Source: Litoreibacter ascidiaceicola
Lineage (GTDB): Bacteria > Pseudomonadota > Alphaproteobacteria > Rhodobacterales > Rhodobacteraceae
Assembly: GCF_900129235.1 (NCBI RefSeq)
Contig: NZ_FQUV01000005.1
Span: 62,001 to 126,000, forward strand
DNA: 64,000 nt
Direction of reading: 5' to 3'
This document shows positions 53,605-61,522 of this stretch, one piece after another. The stretch's first letter is position 1. Each line of letters begins with the position of its first letter. The notes under the pieces are model-generated. The model did not search any database. It was not told where the DNA came from and saw only the letters and a program-made list of their open reading frames with translations. A program made the position numbers and the translations under genes.

Positions 53605-54453
53605 ATGACTGACGATCCCAAAACCCTCGTATCCACCAAATGGCTGGAGGATCACCTCAATGATCCCGACCTTAGGATCATCGACGCCTCTTGGTACATG
53701 CCCGACATGAACCGCGATGGCCGCGAGGAATACGACCGCGGCCACATCCCGAACGCGCGGTTCTTCGACATTGACGACATCTCCGATACGCGGTCGTCGC
53801 TGCCCCACATGGCCCCGCCGGTGGAAAAATTCATGTCCCGCTCCCGCGCCCTTGGCGTCGGTGACGGTCATCAGATCGTGGTCTATGACGGCGCGGGCCT
53901 GTTCTCGGCGGCGCGCGTCTGGTGGCTCTACCGCCTCATGGGCAAGAACGACGTGGCCGTGCTGGACGGCGGCTACCCCAAATGGCTGGCCGAGGGCCGC
54001 CCGACCGAAGACCTGCCCCCCATTCACAAAGACCGCCACATCACCATCCACCGCCAAGCCCATCTGGTGCGCGACGTCACGCAAGTGGCCGCGGCCTCCA
54101 AACTTGGCGACCACACCATTCTGGATGCAAGAAGCGCGCCGCGTTTCAAGGGCGAGGAAGCCGAGCCCCGCGAGGGCCTGCGCTCCGGCCACATCCCCAA
54201 CTCGCAGAACATGCATTACAAGTCGGTTCTCAACGCCGATGACACGATGAAATCCGTCTCCGACCTGCGCGAAATCTTCCACAACGCCAAGGTTGACCCG
54301 TCCAAACCGGTCATCACCACCTGCGGCTCCGGCGTCACCGCCGCGATCCTCAGCCTCGCGCTGGAGCGTATCGGCAACCGCAACCACTCGCTCTATGACG
54401 GCTCATGGGCCGAATGGGGCCAGTTCGACCAGCTTGCCGTGGAGACCGGATAA
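53605..54453 (+). CDS. sseA: 3-mercaptopyruvate sulfurtransferase
   Basis: This 282-residue double-rhodanese enzyme moves sulfur from 3-mercaptopyruvate to an acceptor. The active-site loop is CGSGVTA with Cys240, the mercaptopyruvate-specific form (thiosulfate enzymes have CRKGVT). The first domain has DGAGLFSAARVWW and lacks the cysteine. GGAGG precedes the ATG. Its stop overlaps the next start (TAATG), coupling it to the aminotransferase that could make its substrate from cysteine. Confidence 0.95.
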   Translation: MTDDPKTLVSTKWLEDHLNDPDLRIIDASWYMPDMNRDGREEYDRGHIPNARFFDIDDISDTRSSLPHMAPPVEKFMSRSRALGVGDGHQIVVYDGAGLFSAARVWWLYRLMGKNDVAVLDGGYPKWLAEGRPTEDLPPIHKDRHITIHRQAHLVRDVTQVAAASKLGDHTILDARSAPRFKGEEAEPREGLRSGHIPNSQNMHYKSVLNADDTMKSVSDLREIFHNAKVDPSKPVITTCGSGVTAAILSLALERIGNRNHSLYDGSWAEWGQFDQLAVETG

Positions 54454-55637
54454 TGTTCGAAGCCCTCAAAACCCAACCCGCCGACAAAATCCTGTCCCTC
54501 ATGACCGCCTTCCGCGACGACCCGCGCGAGGACAAGGTCGACCTCGGCGTCGGCGTCTACAAGAACGCCGAAGGCCAGACCCCGATCATGCGCGCCGTCA
54601 AAGCCGCCGAGCAAAAACTCTGGCAGGTCGAGGACACCAAAAGCTATACCGGCCTCGCGGGCGACGCGGGCTATCACGACGCGCTGCGCAGTTTGATCCT
54701 GAACGATACCGTCTCCAAGGATCAGGTCGCCGCCGCCGCCACCCCCGGTGGAACGGGTGCGATCCGTCAGGGGCTGGAGCTGATCCGCATGGCCGCGCCC
54801 AAGGCAACCGTTTGGCTGTCCGCGCCCACATGGCCCAACCACCCGTCGATCATCAAGTACCTCGGCATGCCGATGGCCGAGTACCGCTATTTCGACGCAG
54901 AAACCCGCGGCGTCGATTTCGGAGGCATGCTCACCGATCTGGACACCGCCAAGCCCGGCGATGTGGTGCTGCTGCACGGCTGCTGCCATAACCCGACCGG
55001 CGCGAACCTGACCGCCAGCCAGTGGCAGGAGGTCGCGGATTTCCTCAAGGCCAAGCAACTGATCCCCTTCGTGGACATCGCCTATCAGGGCTTTGGCGAC
55101 GGGCTAGACGCAGACGCTTTCGGCCCACGCCACTTGGCGAAAACCCAGCCCGAAATGCTCATCGCCGCCAGTTGCTCCAAGAACTTCGGTGTCTACCGCG
55201 AACGCGCGGGCCTGCTGATGGCGGTCTCCCAAGACCCTGCCAAAACGCCGCTAAACCAAGGCACCGTGGCCTTCCTGAACCGCCAGAACTACTCCTTCCC
55301 GCCCGATCACGGCGCGCGGTTGGTGACGATGGTCTTGAACGACGAGGCCCTGCGCGCCGACTGGCTGACCGAGCTGGAGGGCATCCGCACCGGCATGCTC
55401 ACCCTGCGCCAGACCCTTGCGGACGCCTTGCGCCAGCGCACCAATTCCGACCGCTTCGACTTTATCGCCCAGCACCGCGGCATGTTCTCGCGCCTTGGCG
55501 CGACCGAGGCGCAGGTCGAGCAAATGCGCCAGAGCCACGGCATCTACATGGTCTCCGATAGCCGCCTGAACATCGCAGGCCTGAACGCGCAATCGGTGCC
55601 GATCCTAGCGGATGCGATTGTGGCGGCAGGGGTTTAG
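54453..55637 (+). CDS. aromatic/aspartate aminotransferase (TyrB/AspC family)
   Basis: This 394-residue class I aminotransferase starts MFEALKTQPADKILSL. It has GVGVYKN, TPGGTGAIRQGLEL, CCHNPTGANLT, FVDIAYQGFGDG and the PLP lysine Lys243 in ASCSKNFGVYRER. Family members move amino groups of aspartate, tyrosine or phenylalanine, and several also act on cysteine. Coupling to sseA suggests cysteine to 3-mercaptopyruvate as one job. Which amino acid is preferred cannot be read from sequence. Confidence 0.93.
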   Translation: MFEALKTQPADKILSLMTAFRDDPREDKVDLGVGVYKNAEGQTPIMRAVKAAEQKLWQVEDTKSYTGLAGDAGYHDALRSLILNDTVSKDQVAAAATPGGTGAIRQGLELIRMAAPKATVWLSAPTWPNHPSIIKYLGMPMAEYRYFDAETRGVDFGGMLTDLDTAKPGDVVLLHGCCHNPTGANLTASQWQEVADFLKAKQLIPFVDIAYQGFGDGLDADAFGPRHLAKTQPEMLIAASCSKNFGVYRERAGLLMAVSQDPAKTPLNQGTVAFLNRQNYSFPPDHGARLVTMVLNDEALRADWLTELEGIRTGMLTLRQTLADALRQRTNSDRFDFIAQHRGMFSRLGATEAQVEQMRQSHGIYMVSDSRLNIAGLNAQSVPILADAIVAAGV

Positions 55638-55813
55638 GGGGGGGAAGCTCTGTCGCAATGGCACCAATGTTGGTTTTGGCGAACCATTCAACAAAGGGTG
55701 GTTTTGGGAAGGCTTTCGAATCGCGGCTCCGTCTTCCAACTCTTCGCTACAAGTGCAAGGCGCAAGCCTCTGAGTCGAAAATTGCATCGCATCCCATTTA
55801 TGAGCGGCCAACT

Positions 55814-56341
55814 TCAGTAAAAGTAGCGTTCCAAATTCTGAGCTTGCTGGATTGAAAGGCGCGTAGTGCATTCAGCGGTTGTCGCTCCCCACCCCGAACC
55901 GCCCGCGTGCCAACCTACAATATTCTCTTCGGAACACATTCCATTCGCGAACTGAAGCCAGAGCCGCTGAGCAGCGCGCAGATTAGCGATCCCTTCTTCG
56001 TTGTCAGGTCGCGCCGGTCCTTGCTCTAGTACACGCTGATAAACAGCATTCAGATGTTCGTCAGCGCGTTCCACGCCGATGTAGTTACAATACTCGGCAG
56101 GTGACACCGCGGCTCCTCCGGGAATAGGGAGTCCTTTGCTTTCGAGAACTGTTTCCAAGTCTTTCACGCACTCTTGAATGCCTGCTATGACGCAAGACTC
56201 CTGATAGGTAGACTCATTTGCAAAACACGCTTCAACCTGAAGATAGGATTTATCGTATTCGGCGGAAGCTGCCTCCCAGTCATCTGCTTGTGCACTAGCG
56301 CCTAAAATCACCAAACCAAAGGCTAATATCTGTTTCAGCAT
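55814..56341 (-). CDS. exported LprI-like (DUF1311) protein
   Basis: The 175-residue protein has a signal peptide (about 1-19, LVILGASAQA). The C-terminal half has the lysozyme-inhibitor LprI-like pattern: AEYCNYIGVERADEHLNAVYQRVL then LRAAQRLWLQFANGMC, with conserved cysteines. Such proteins may protect peptidoglycan or bind lysozyme. The gene is AT-richer than its neighbours. It converges on the aminotransferase across 176 bases in which I see nothing. Confidence 0.8.
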   Translation of the reverse strand: MLKQILAFGLVILGASAQADDWEAASAEYDKSYLQVEACFANESTYQESCVIAGIQECVKDLETVLESKGLPIPGGAAVSPAEYCNYIGVERADEHLNAVYQRVLEQGPARPDNEEGIANLRAAQRLWLQFANGMCSEENIVGWHAGGSGWGATTAECTTRLSIQQAQNLERYFY

Positions 56342-56701
56342 AAGTATTTCCTTATAATAAATCGCTTAAAATAAAATTGACCAAACGCTGCTCAAGTGGC
56401 CTTCCGTTTGATGGACAAATGGCCAGATGAGGCCGTACGGTCAAGCGCTTTTTCGGTTGATGTCTGTCACGCGCATGACCATGACACTTCGCCCCACTTC
56501 TACGCTTTGAGTGAACCTCTCCTTTTTGTGGCACGTGCTCAAACCACGCCGATTGACGCCGCCCAAAACGCTGTTCAAAACCTCCAACAACTGTTGGAGA
56601 TTCTTGCATCTACTCAATCGGCCCTCACCCCCTAGCAACAAGCCGCCTATCCCAAAACACCGCGCTTGGCAGATTTCCCCAGCGCGTTTATCCCATCCCC
56701 C
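56342..56701. other. 360 bases with no convincing gene
   Basis: It holds a short hairpin (CTCCAACA / TGTTGGAG at 56582-56599, 2-base loop). Short frames on both strands have no similarity. It presumably carries the LprI-like and SLT promoters. Confidence 0.4.
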
Positions 56702-57169
56702 ATGATACGTGCATTTCTCATCCTCATGCTGCTGGCCCTGCCCGCCTGCTCAAGTTCCGCCCCGAAAGAGAGCGTGGAGCAGCGGCAGACGATCCCGCTG
56801 CATCCGAACGAAACGCCAGAGCTGCGGGTGCTCATCAACAAATATGCCGACCTCTACGAGGTGCCGCGCGCGCTGGTGCATCGCCAGATCATCCGCGAAA
56901 GCACCCATCGCCCCGAGGCCCGCAACGGGCCGTATTATGGCCTGATGCAAATCCTGCCCGCCACGGCCCGCACCATGGGCCATCGCGGCCCGCCGAATAG
57001 TCTGCTGGATGCGGAGACCAACCTGAAATACGCCGTCAAATATCTGCGCGGCGCGTGGCTGCTCTCCGATGGCAGCCATGACGAGGCGGTAAAGTGGTAT
57101 TCGCGCGGCTACTACTACGAGGCCAAGCGCCGCGGGATGCTGGTCGAGACCGGCTTGCGGTCCGGCTAA
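56702..57169 (+). CDS. small lipoprotein lytic transglycosylase (SLT domain)
   Basis: The 155-residue protein has a lipoprotein signal with lipobox LPAC (Cys16). A minimal SLT domain follows with catalytic Glu66 in IIRESTHRPEA, then GLMQILPATARTMG. It is the smallest of the three transglycosylases in the window. The upstream ribosome site is weak. An open frame 12 codons longer lacks the lipobox position, so I keep the ATG at 56702. Confidence 0.9.
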   Translation: MIRAFLILMLLALPACSSSAPKESVEQRQTIPLHPNETPELRVLINKYADLYEVPRALVHRQIIRESTHRPEARNGPYYGLMQILPATARTMGHRGPPNSLLDAETNLKYAVKYLRGAWLLSDGSHDEAVKWYSRGYYYEAKRRGMLVETGLRSG

Positions 57170-57445
57170 AGACCGCGGTCCGCACCCCCCGAAGCGCGTT
57201 AACCTTTTGACGCCCTGCCCGACATAGCCCCGTTCAAGGTCCGACGGAATGCCGACGCATCGCCGACGCTTTGCAGACAGCACAAAACCCCTGTGCAGCC
57301 TTGGTTAACGCAGGTCTCGAGCGGTCGCGCCACCACCGCCGGAAAATCACCGTTCTCCACGTTAACTCTTGCCCCCATTCCACCGTTCCCCTAAACGGCG
57401 TCCTCACCAACAAGTCTCCGCTACCTTGTCAAAACGGAACCCATT

Positions 57446-58072
57446 ATGACACGTCTCCTCCCCGGCATCCTTGCCATGGCCGCCGTTGTGGTCGCCTCCA
57501 ACATCCTTGTGCAATTCCTGTTCGGCAACTGGCTGACATGGGGCGCATTCACCTACCCCATCGCCTTTCTGGTGACCGATGTGATGAACCGCGTTTACGG
57601 CCCGCAAGCCGCGCGGCACGTTGTTTTCGCTGGCTTTTTCGTAGGCATCGCCTGCTCCCTCATCGGCTCGCAGATCATGCTGGAATACGGCCCCGCCGTC
57701 CCGCTGCGCATCGCCGTGGCCTCCGCCATCGCGTTTCTGACTGCACAACTTTTAGACGTGTCGATTTTCAACCACCTGCGCCAAAGCGTCTGGTGGAAAG
57801 CCCCGCTGGCCTCGACCCTCATCGGCTCCATCGTCGACACCGCGCTGTTCTTCACCATCGCATTCTCCGCCTCGATCACACTCTTTGGCACTGGAAATGA
57901 TGAAGCAATTTCATGGGCTTGGGAGGCTATTCCCCTGCTCGGACAAGGCCCCGTGGTGCCGCTCTGGGTCTCTCTGGCCATCGCCGACTGGTCGGTAAAA
58001 CTGGCCGTAGCCTTGCTGGCATTGATCCCCTTCCGGATGATCGTTGCGAAACTTTCACACAAAACTGCGTAG
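57446..58072 (+). CDS. queuosine precursor transporter (YhhQ/VUT family)
   Basis: The 208-residue membrane protein has six helices. The family features are FLVTDVMNRVYGPQAARH near residues 33-50 and a late SLAIADWSVKLAVALLALIPFR. It imports queuine or preQ precursors for tRNA modification. I looked for a preQ1 riboswitch in the 276 bases upstream and did not see one. The start ATG follows a weak GGAA. Confidence 0.9.
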   Translation: MTRLLPGILAMAAVVVASNILVQFLFGNWLTWGAFTYPIAFLVTDVMNRVYGPQAARHVVFAGFFVGIACSLIGSQIMLEYGPAVPLRIAVASAIAFLTAQLLDVSIFNHLRQSVWWKAPLASTLIGSIVDTALFFTIAFSASITLFGTGNDEAISWAWEAIPLLGQGPVVPLWVSLAIADWSVKLAVALLALIPFRMIVAKLSHKTA

Positions 58073-58103
58073 AAAACTCTTGAGTTATCCACAAGATGTG
58101 GCA

Positions 58104-58257
58104 CCTTTCCCTTGAACAGCAACCATTGAAAGGAGGTGTCCATGTCTAGAGTGATATTGGAGCAAGGTGTCAGGCAAGGTACGGAGGTGCGTGTCTAGGG
58201 GCAGCCCCCTAACCCACACCGAGGTATCGGTCACGGATCAACCTGACCCACCTCCAT
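58104..58257 (+). ncRNA. structured leader/mini-gene RNA before a terminator
   Basis: CCTTTC (58104-58109) can pair with GAAAGG (58128-58133), hiding a strong ribosome site. CACCTCC (58249-58255) can pair with GGAGGTG at either 58132-58138 or 58183-58189. These exclusive pairings around an 18-codon frame, ending at a good terminator, suggest a regulatory RNA. Confidence 0.4.
58142..58198 (+). CDS. 18-residue mini-ORF with near-perfect ribosome site
   Basis: AAAGGAGGTG ends 3 bases before the ATG, the strongest ribosome site in the window. It leads an 18-codon frame (MSRVILEQGVRQGTEVRV) and a TAG. It is either a real tiny protein or a leader peptide; no family is known to me. The terminator lies 70 bases further on. 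Confidence 0.4.
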   Translation: MSRVILEQGVRQGTEVRV

Positions 58258-58268
58258 CAGATCTCGTC

Positions 58269-58305
58269 AAAGGGCGCCCGTGCTGTGGGCGCCCTTTGCT
58301 TTTTG
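58269..58305 (+). terminator. rho-independent terminator
   Basis: AAAGGGCGCCC and GGGCGCCCTTT (11 bp, perfect, 7-base loop) are followed by GCTTTTTG. It ends the mini-gene RNA and, on the other strand, lies just past the ridA stop. Confidence 0.85.
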
Positions 58306-58308
58306 AAA

Positions 58309-58650
58309 TCAGTCGTATGCGGCGTCGACGATAATTTCGACCAGCAGTTCCGGCCGCGCCAACCGCGCCTCGCCGCACGCTCGCGCCGGCGCGTGACCTT
58401 CTGGTACCCACGCATTCCAGACCTCGTTGAGCCCCGCAAAATCGGACATATGCGCCAGCCAAACCGTAGCCCGCAGCATTTTTTCGCGTGAGGATCCCGC
58501 CAAGGCCAGCATGGCATCAACGCGGCGCAGGCATTCTTCGGTCTGCTCCTTGATGCCGTTTCCTTCGCCGACCTGACCGGTGATATAGGCCACGCCATTG
58601 TGCTTCACGACCTTGCTCGACCGCGCACCTGTTTCAATTCTTTCGATCAT
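58309..58650 (-). CDS. RidA-family enamine/imine deaminase
   Basis: The 113-residue YjgF/RidA protein clears reactive enamines made by PLP enzymes. It has [10 protein letters not shown] and the catalytic Arg90 region [13 protein letters not shown] with the following Glu. This RidA subgroup resembles the Rid4-7 types as much as RidA itself. GGAGG precedes the ATG at 58650. It ends 3 bases from the mini-gene terminator. Confidence 0.88.
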   Translation of the reverse strand: MIERIETGARSSKVVKHNGVAYITGQVGEGNGIKEQTEECLRRVDAMLALAGSSREKMLRATVWLAHMSDFAGLNEVWNAWVPEGHAPARACGEARLARPELLVEIIVDAAYD

Positions 58651-58838
58651 TTTTTGCTGCCTCCTGTTGCTGCGGAAAACTGTATGCCCTGTGCCGTTTG
58701 AACGCACCCCCTATACAACAGCGCCCAACCAGCGTATTGCCGCCCACTTGCGGTGCGCGCTCAGGGCACGGGCCGCGTTTGTGGCCAAATAGGGGTGGCT
58801 GCTTTTTCCTTTTTGCCCTGACCAGAAAGACGTGACCC

Positions 58839-61025
58839 GTGATACAATCCATTCAAGACGCGCTGACCGAGCGCGGCTACACCGACCTGACTCCAGTCCA
58901 AACAGCAGTAACCGATGACGAATACGGCAACGCGGACCTTTTGGTTTCTGCGCAAACCGGTTCCGGCAAGACAGTCGCGTTCGGCCTCGCAATTGCACCG
59001 ACCTTGCTTGGTGACGAGCTGAAATTCGGCCGCGCCGCAGCACCGCTCGCCCTTGTGATTGCCCCGACCCGCGAACTGGCGTTGCAGGTCAAACGCGAGT
59101 TGTCGTGGCTTTACGCAAAGGCTGGTGCTGTCGTGGCGTCCTGTGTCGGCGGCATGGACATGCGTGACGAACGACGTGCATTGGACCGTGGTGCGCATAT
59201 CGTCGTCGCGACACCGGGCCGCTTGCGCGACCATATTCAACGCAGCTCGATCGACCTGAGCGAAGCGCGTGCTGTTGTCCTTGACGAAGCTGATGAAATG
59301 CTGGACCTCGGTTTCCGCGAAGATCTGGAGTTCATCCTGTCCGAAGCGCCGGAAAGCCGCCGCACCTTGATGTTCTCGGCAACGGTTCCGGCGTCCATCG
59401 CCAAACTGGCGAAGAGCTACCAGAAAGATGCGATCCGCGTTTCGACAAAAGCCGAGAACAGCCAGCACTCTGACATTGAATACCGTGCGATGGCCGTAGC
59501 CCCGCGCGATGCCGAGAACAGCCTGATCAACGTTCTGCGCTATTACGAAGCACCCACTGCGATCGTGTTCTGCAACACCCGCGCCATGGTGAACCGCCTG
59601 ACGACCCGCTTTTCAAACCGGGGCTTCTCGGTCGTCGCTTTGTCCGGCGAATTGAGCCAGAACGAACGCACCCACGCATTGCAATCCATGCGTGATGGCC
59701 GTGCGCGCGTTTGCGTGGCCACCGACGTCGCGGCACGCGGGATCGACCTGCCCAATCTTGAGCTGGTCATCCACGCAGAACTGCCAAACAACCACGAAAC
59801 GCTGCTGCACCGGTCTGGCCGGACGGGCCGAGCTGGTCGCAAAGGCGTCAGCGCGATGATCGTCCCTGCCAAAATGCGCCGGAAGGCCGAGCGCTTGTTG
59901 CAAGGGGCAAAGGTCAAAGCTGAATGGGTCGAGGCCCCCTCCGCCGACGATGTAAACGCCCGCGATGAAGAACGCCTGTTCAACGATCCGGTCTGGGTCG
60001 ACACGGCAACGGATAGCGAAGCCGGTCTGGTCGCAAAGCTGGTCGAGCGGTTCTCGCCCGAGCAAATCGCGACCGCCTACACCCGCCTGTTCCGCGAACG
60101 TCAATCCGCACCGGAAGATCTGGCCCCGTCCGGCTCCGACGCGCCAAAAGAACGCCCTGCATTCGGTGAAAGCGTCTGGTTCTCGATCTCTGTCGGTCGC
60201 AAGGACAACGCAGAGCCACGCTGGCTTCTGCCGGCAATGTGCCGCGCGGGTGATCTGACGAAAGACGATATCGGCGCAATCCGCATTCAGCAGAACGCAA
60301 GTTTCGTCGAGATTTTGAAAACCAGCGTTGACGGTTTCCTGAAGGCGCTTGGCGACGGGATGAAACTGGAAGACGGGGCGATTGTAACGCGCCTTGATAA
60401 GGCACCGGACTTCACGTCCATGCCGCGCCCACAAGGTGGTGCTGGCAAGAAGCCTTACGAAAAGAAATCCTACGATAAAAAACCGTATGACAAGAAACCA
60501 TACGAGAAAAAACCGCATCGCGGCGACTATGATACGCCGCCGCGTCCAGCAGCGACGGAGCAACCGAAGACTGGCAAAAGCATCAGCGATGCGCGGCCAG
60601 CGGGTGCGGTGACAGATCACAAGCCGCGTCCTGCCGGTGACAAAAAACCGTATGAGAAGAAACCTTTCGACAAAAAAGGCGACAAGAAGCCATACGATAA
60701 GAAACCACGCGGAGACAAAGCCCCTTACGAGAAGAAGGGTGACAAGCCCGCTTTCGATAAGAAGCCCGACGGCAAGAAGCCTTTTCGCAAGGCCGACGGT
60801 GACAAGCCGTTCCGCAAAACCGATGGCGACAAGCCGCGTTTCGACAAGAAGCCCGGCGGCAAAAAGCCGTTCAACAAAGCCGATGGTGGCAAACCTGCGG
60901 GCAAGCGCCCTGCGGCAAGCGCCAATGACACGTCCAAACGCTTCACGCCTCCGGGTGGCAAGGTGAAGCCGCGTGTCAACAAAGGGGCTGGCGCCACTCC
61001 GAAACGCGGTAAAGGCAAGCCTTAA
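58839..61025 (+). CDS. DEAD-box RNA helicase with long Lys/Asp/Pro repeat tail
   Basis: This 728-residue ATP-dependent RNA helicase is of the DeaD/CsdA type, used in ribosome assembly and cold growth. It has Walker A AQTGSGKT (39-46), DEAD (149-152), SAT near 178 and HRSGRTGR (323-330). A DbpA-like RNA-binding domain lies about 441-515. From about 537 to the end, repeats such as KKPYEKK and KKPYDKK make a disordered, highly basic tail. The start is a GTG with AGAAAG upstream. Confidence 0.95.
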   Translation: MIQSIQDALTERGYTDLTPVQTAVTDDEYGNADLLVSAQTGSGKTVAFGLAIAPTLLGDELKFGRAAAPLALVIAPTRELALQVKRELSWLYAKAGAVVASCVGGMDMRDERRALDRGAHIVVATPGRLRDHIQRSSIDLSEARAVVLDEADEMLDLGFREDLEFILSEAPESRRTLMFSATVPASIAKLAKSYQKDAIRVSTKAENSQHSDIEYRAMAVAPRDAENSLINVLRYYEAPTAIVFCNTRAMVNRLTTRFSNRGFSVVALSGELSQNERTHALQSMRDGRARVCVATDVAARGIDLPNLELVIHAELPNNHETLLHRSGRTGRAGRKGVSAMIVPAKMRRKAERLLQGAKVKAEWVEAPSADDVNARDEERLFNDPVWVDTATDSEAGLVAKLVERFSPEQIATAYTRLFRERQSAPEDLAPSGSDAPKERPAFGESVWFSISVGRKDNAEPRWLLPAMCRAGDLTKDDIGAIRIQQNASFVEILKTSVDGFLKALGDGMKLEDGAIVTRLDKAPDFTSMPRPQGGAGKKPYEKKSYDKKPYDKKPYEKKPHRGDYDTPPRPAATEQPKTGKSISDARPAGAVTDHKPRPAGDKKPYEKKPFDKKGDKKPYDKKPRGDKAPYEKKGDKPAFDKKPDGKKPFRKADGDKPFRKTDGDKPRFDKKPGGKKPFNKADGGKPAGKRPAASANDTSKRFTPPGGKVKPRVNKGAGATPKRGKGKP

Positions 61026-61038
61026 TCCGGCGTATTCA

Positions 61039-61080
61039 TCACGCGGATCATGGGGTATCAAAGCCCTATGATCCGCGTGA
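61039..61080 (+). promoter_or_regulatory. 13-bp perfect hairpin enclosing the arfB start
   Basis: TCACGCGGATCAT (61039-61051) and ATGATCCGCGTGA (61068-61080) pair perfectly around a 16-base loop. The right arm begins with the arfB ATG at 61068, so folding would hide the start codon. Confidence 0.6.
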
Positions 61081-61490
61081 ACGACTCCATTACGATTGAA
61101 GATTGGGAATTGACCGAAAGCTTCACCCGCGCCCAAGGGCCGGGCGGGCAAAACGTCAACAAGGTTTCCACAGCGGTCGAGTTGCGTTTCGAGGCGGAGC
61201 GATCCCCAAATCTGACCGGTCCGGTGAAGGCCCGCCTGAAACGGCTAGCGGGACGGCGCTGGACCAATGACGGCGCGTTGATCATCTTTGTGCAAGAGAC
61301 CCGTTCCCAAGCCCGCAACCGCGAGCTCGCGGAAGTTCGGCTGCGTGAGCTGATCCTGAAAGCGCTGGAGACACCCAAGCGGCGGATAAAGACACGCCCG
61401 ACGCTTGGATCTCAACGCCGCAGAATTGCAGCCAAAAAACAGCGCGGCGAAGTCAAATCCCTTCGCGGGAAGGTCAATGACGACGACTGA
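61068..61490 (+). CDS. arfB: alternative ribosome-rescue factor ArfB (ICT1 type)
   Basis: This 140-residue peptidyl-tRNA hydrolase frees stalled ribosomes. It has the catalytic GGQ motif (Gly26-Gly27-Gln28 in QGPGGQNVNKVST) and a basic C-terminal tail that enters the empty mRNA channel. Two starts are possible, 61050 (MGYQSP, six residues longer) and 61068 (MIRVND); the family favours the shorter. Neither has a good ribosome site. The 43 bases after the helicase stop form a hairpin over the start. Confidence 0.94.
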   Translation: MIRVNDSITIEDWELTESFTRAQGPGGQNVNKVSTAVELRFEAERSPNLTGPVKARLKRLAGRRWTNDGALIIFVQETRSQARNRELAEVRLRELILKALETPKRRIKTRPTLGSQRRRIAAKKQRGEVKSLRGKVNDDD

Positions 61491-61522
61491 TGTACTGTTA
61501 TTCTAGGTCTGCCAACCGAGTG

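Noticed and set aside
56582-56599. 8-bp hairpin with a 2-base loop as a terminator
   Set aside because: Loop too tight, no T-run, and no gene ends beside it.
57290-57445. Possible preQ1 riboswitch before the queuosine precursor transporter
   Set aside because: I looked for preQ1-I and preQ1-II core motifs and found none that fit.
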